From: Epulopiscium sp. Nele67-Bin004
GTDB taxonomy: Bacteria; Bacillota_A; Clostridia; Lachnospirales; Cellulosilyticaceae
Reading direction: 5' to 3'
Assembly (NCBI GenBank): GCA_002007315.1
Contig: LNZQ01000153.1
Span: 1 to 16,212, forward strand
DNA: 16,212 bases
Below, piece after piece: positions 14,804 through 16,212 of the stretch. Position 1 is the stretch's first letter; every line of letters starts with the position of its first letter. The notes beneath the pieces were generated by a model. That model saw nothing but the letters and a program-made list of their open reading frames with translations, was not told where the DNA came from and did no database searches. The translations under genes were made by a program, and so were the position numbers.

Positions 14804-15214
14804 ATGAATTTTGAGTCATGTAAACAATGCAAAAGGTTATTTAATTATATAGAAGGAAAAAAAATCTGCATAAAATGCGAAGCGGAAGAGAAACTAAAAT
14901 TAGATAAAGCTAGAGGTTGTTTAATAAAAAATCCAGCAGCAAGCATAGACATGATATCACACGAATCAGGTTTTTCAACAAAACAAGTAGCAGAATTCTT
15001 TAGAGAAGGGGAGTTAGAAATTACTGAAGAATCGCCAATAGAGCTACAATGTGAGAAATGTAAAACCAAAATATTTAAAGGTAATATATGTGTTAACTGC
15101 AAAGAACAAAAATATTCAGCAGTTAAAGAAGCTCATAAAGAATTAAGTGAACAGTTAGCGGCAAATAATTTACCTCCAACAAAAAGCGGAGGCAGAATGT
15201 ATACAAGACGGTAA
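14804..15214 (+). CDS. YvyF-type flagellar operon protein, copy 2
   Basis: A second 136-residue YvyF-family protein with the same plan as copy 1: zinc ribbons at Cys6/Cys9/Cys22/Cys25 and Cys83/Cys86/Cys96/Cys99, a central helix-turn-helix-like segment (about 35-68, including IDMISHESGFSTKQVAEFF, 48-66), the shared SPIEL (77-81) and a basic end (YTRR). Identity to copy 1 is about 40 percent by hand count over the first 122 residues. Differences cluster in the predicted recognition helix and the linker, so the copies may bind different targets. Unlike copy 1 it has its own upstream region of 107 bases with a sigma-D-like promoter and an inverted repeat, and AGGGGG lies 5 bases before the ATG. 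It probably leads the late unit with flgM, flgN and flgK. Its regulatory function is inferred, not known. Confidence 0.88.
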   Translation: MNFESCKQCKRLFNYIEGKKICIKCEAEEKLKLDKARGCLIKNPAASIDMISHESGFSTKQVAEFFREGELEITEESPIELQCEKCKTKIFKGNICVNCKEQKYSAVKEAHKELSEQLAANNLPPTKSGGRMYTRR

Positions 15215-15262
15215 ATCTGTAAGCTATATCTTTTGAGTATAGAGTAAAAGGAGTGAAACACA

Positions 15263-15529
15263 ATGAGAATAGGAAGTATAGATTCAATCAGCCAAATTTA
15301 TCAAACTCAAACAGGGGCAATCGGAAAGCCTCAAAGCGTACAAAAACAAGATGAAGTTCAGGTTTCAGACGAAGCTCTAATGAGAGGTATAGCATATAGA
15401 GCTGCTAAAGATACACCTGATGTAAGAATGGATTTAGTTAACGATATAAAAAACCAAATACAAAATGGAACATATGATGTAAGTGCTAGAGATGTAAGCG
15501 AAAAGATAGTAAACCAATTAAGCATGTAA
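15263..15529 (+). CDS. flgM: Anti-sigma factor FlgM
   Basis: An 88-residue protein matching FlgM, which binds the flagellar sigma factor (sigma-28/SigD) and keeps late flagellar genes off until the hook-basal body is finished. The N-terminal half is polar, Gln-rich and probably disordered. The C-terminal region PDVRMDLVNDIKNQIQNGTY (52-71), followed by DVSARDVSEKIVNQL (72-86), is the conserved sigma-binding helical part of the family. AAGGAGTGA precedes the ATG by about 8 bases. It lies 48 bases after yvyF copy 2 and 28 before flgN, the same order as B. subtilis yvyF-flgM-flgN-flgK. If the sigma-D promoter at 14741-14768 is real, FlgM is made under the sigma factor it inhibits, a negative feedback loop known in other bacteria. 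Confidence 0.92.
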   Translation: MRIGSIDSISQIYQTQTGAIGKPQSVQKQDEVQVSDEALMRGIAYRAAKDTPDVRMDLVNDIKNQIQNGTYDVSARDVSEKIVNQLSM

Positions 15530-15557
15530 CAATAGGCTAAGGGGGGTTTAACACACA

Positions 15558-16067
15558 ATGGCGGGCGTAGTAAACGAACTTATCGAGGTACTTAGTAATC
15601 AGAAAGAATGTTATGAAGGTCTATATACTTTATCTACATACAAAGCGAAAGCCATTGTGGAAAAGGATATAGACTTTTTAAAAGAAGTAATTGAACGAGA
15701 AGAACAATTTGTAGGTAGAGTAAGTCTTCTTGAGCGAAAGAGGGACTCTCTATTTAAAGATATTGCAATGCTCACAGGGCTTGATTACAAACATCTTACA
15801 GTAACCAAGCTTGTAGATAAAATGGGCCATCAACTTGACGTAAGTAAAGAACTTATATCACTTAGAGAGAGTCTAATTATAGAAATTGAAAAAGTAAGGA
15901 AGCATAATGAACATGTTAAAGAATTAATAGAACAATCACTTGAGTTTGTAGAATTTACTCTTAATGCGATACAGACAACGAGACTCTCGGGGATTGAAGT
16001 TAATTATAGTAGAGCAGGTTATCAAAATGATGTTGAAGTTAAACGATTATTCGACACACAACGATAA
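15558..16067 (+). CDS. flgN: FlgN-type flagellar export chaperone
   Basis: A 169-residue, almost wholly helical and charged protein of the FlgN family, the cytoplasmic chaperone that guards the hook-filament junction proteins FlgK and FlgL and brings them to the flagellar export gate. Long helices with heptad-like spacing run from about 3-70 and 83-138. The mid-region KDIAMLTGLDYKHLTVTKL (66-84) and the C-terminal SGIEVNYSRAGYQNDVEVKR (143-162) fit the family's typical tail. GGGGGG at 15541-15546 precedes the ATG by 11 bases, on the long side. The client flgK starts 12 bases after the stop, and flgM is just before. No membrane segment or cysteine pair is present. Identity rests on shape plus position, which together are strong. 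Confidence 0.88.
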   Translation: MAGVVNELIEVLSNQKECYEGLYTLSTYKAKAIVEKDIDFLKEVIEREEQFVGRVSLLERKRDSLFKDIAMLTGLDYKHLTVTKLVDKMGHQLDVSKELISLRESLIIEIEKVRKHNEHVKELIEQSLEFVEFTLNAIQTTRLSGIEVNYSRAGYQNDVEVKRLFDTQR

Positions 16068-16079
16068 GGAGGATTTTTT

Positions 16080-16212
16080 ATGTCATCAATGGCAAGTATA
16101 GGTATGGCAGCATCAGGTTTGATGAGTAGCCAAAACGCCTTAAAAGTTACAGGACAAAATATTGCAAACTTAAATACAGCAGGTTATACTAGACAGCAAC
16201 TACTAGTGGTTG
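16080..16212 (+). CDS. flgK: Flagellar hook-associated protein FlgK (5' part)
   Basis: The first 44 codons of flgK, cut by the window edge. FlgK is the first junction protein between hook and filament, exported by the flagellar secretion system. The visible N-terminus has the axial-protein pattern AASGLMSSQNALKVTGQNIA (10-29) and ANLNTAGYTRQQ (29-40), which fits FlgK (usual form ANVNTPGYSRQ) better than rod proteins. AAGGAGGA (16066-16073) overlaps the flgN stop and lies 6 bases before ATG 16080, which makes this start better than the in-frame ATG at 16089. It directly follows its likely chaperone gene flgN, and a flgL is expected downstream outside the window. Confidence 0.93.
   Translation, partial: MSSMASIGMAASGLMSSQNALKVTGQNIANLNTAGYTRQQLLVV

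Noticed and set aside
15223..15241. CTATA/TATAG hairpin between yvyF copy 2 and flgM
   Set aside because: The stem is only 5-6 bp, AT-only apart from the end pairs, and no T-tract follows; expected by chance here.
16037..16067. Second sigma-D-like promoter (a TAAA plus AACGATAA) before flgK
   Set aside because: The -10 has only the CGATAA core, it lies in the coding end of flgN, and the transcript would lose the flgK ribosome-binding site.
1..16212. Mobile elements, CRISPR arrays, tRNA or rRNA genes, prophage remains
   Set aside because: No transposase, integrase, spaced direct repeats, cloverleaf-like stretch or rRNA-like sequence was seen; intergenic gaps are all under 110 bases.

Overview
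The window is a compact stretch of low-GC Gram-positive chromosome with 19 protein-coding genes, all on the + strand and mostly a few bases apart or overlapping. AT-rich codon use, strong AGGAGG-type ribosome-binding sites, occasional GTG and TTG starts, and two gene orders shared with Bacillus subtilis (mbl-flhO-flhP and comFC-yvyF-flgM-flgN-flgK) point to a motile Firmicute. A member of the Clostridia, possibly Lachnospirales, is my best guess; the genus cannot be fixed from the sequence.

Layout. (1) 1-3703: an extended -10 promoter leads into pncB (NAD salvage), plsC (phosphatidic acid synthesis) and a FapA/DUF342 protein. (2) 3758-4234: a membrane-anchored protein I do not recognise, followed by an intrinsic terminator. 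(3) 4304-5266: a YihY/BrkB-family membrane protein. (4) 5368-9606: mbl (MreB-type cell-shape actin), two flagellar rod genes (flgF/flhO-like and flgG/flhP-like), a short flgJ-type rod-binding gene, and metK (S-adenosylmethionine synthetase) three bases after flgJ, closed by a strong terminator at 9622-9649. (5) 9692-13567: a DUF1576-type membrane protein with two similar halves, a coupled 115-residue protein resembling a degenerate GHKL/anti-sigma ATPase fold, and the helicase recD2. (6) 13583-16212: comFC, two tandem yvyF-type zinc-ribbon/helix-turn-helix genes, flgM, flgN and the start of flgK, which runs off the window.

How they work together. Regions 4 and 6 form the flagellar theme: Mbl shapes the wall, FlgF/FlgG/FlgJ build the rod that crosses it, FlgM holds the flagellar sigma factor until the hook is complete, and FlgN chaperones the hook-filament junction protein FlgK. 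A good candidate for a sigma-D (sigma-28) promoter lies between the two yvyF copies. It would make yvyF2-flgM-flgN-flgK a late flagellar unit separate from the housekeeping genes upstream. RecD2 and ComFC add DNA-processing and DNA-uptake functions.

The window is largely conserved core genome. I see no CRISPR, phage, insertion sequence, tRNA, rRNA or recognisable riboswitch, and no gene-free stretch longer than 107 bases. The least explained elements are the DUF1576/GHKL-like pair, the duplicated yvyF with its inverted repeat and promoter, and the membrane-anchored unknown at 3758-4234.
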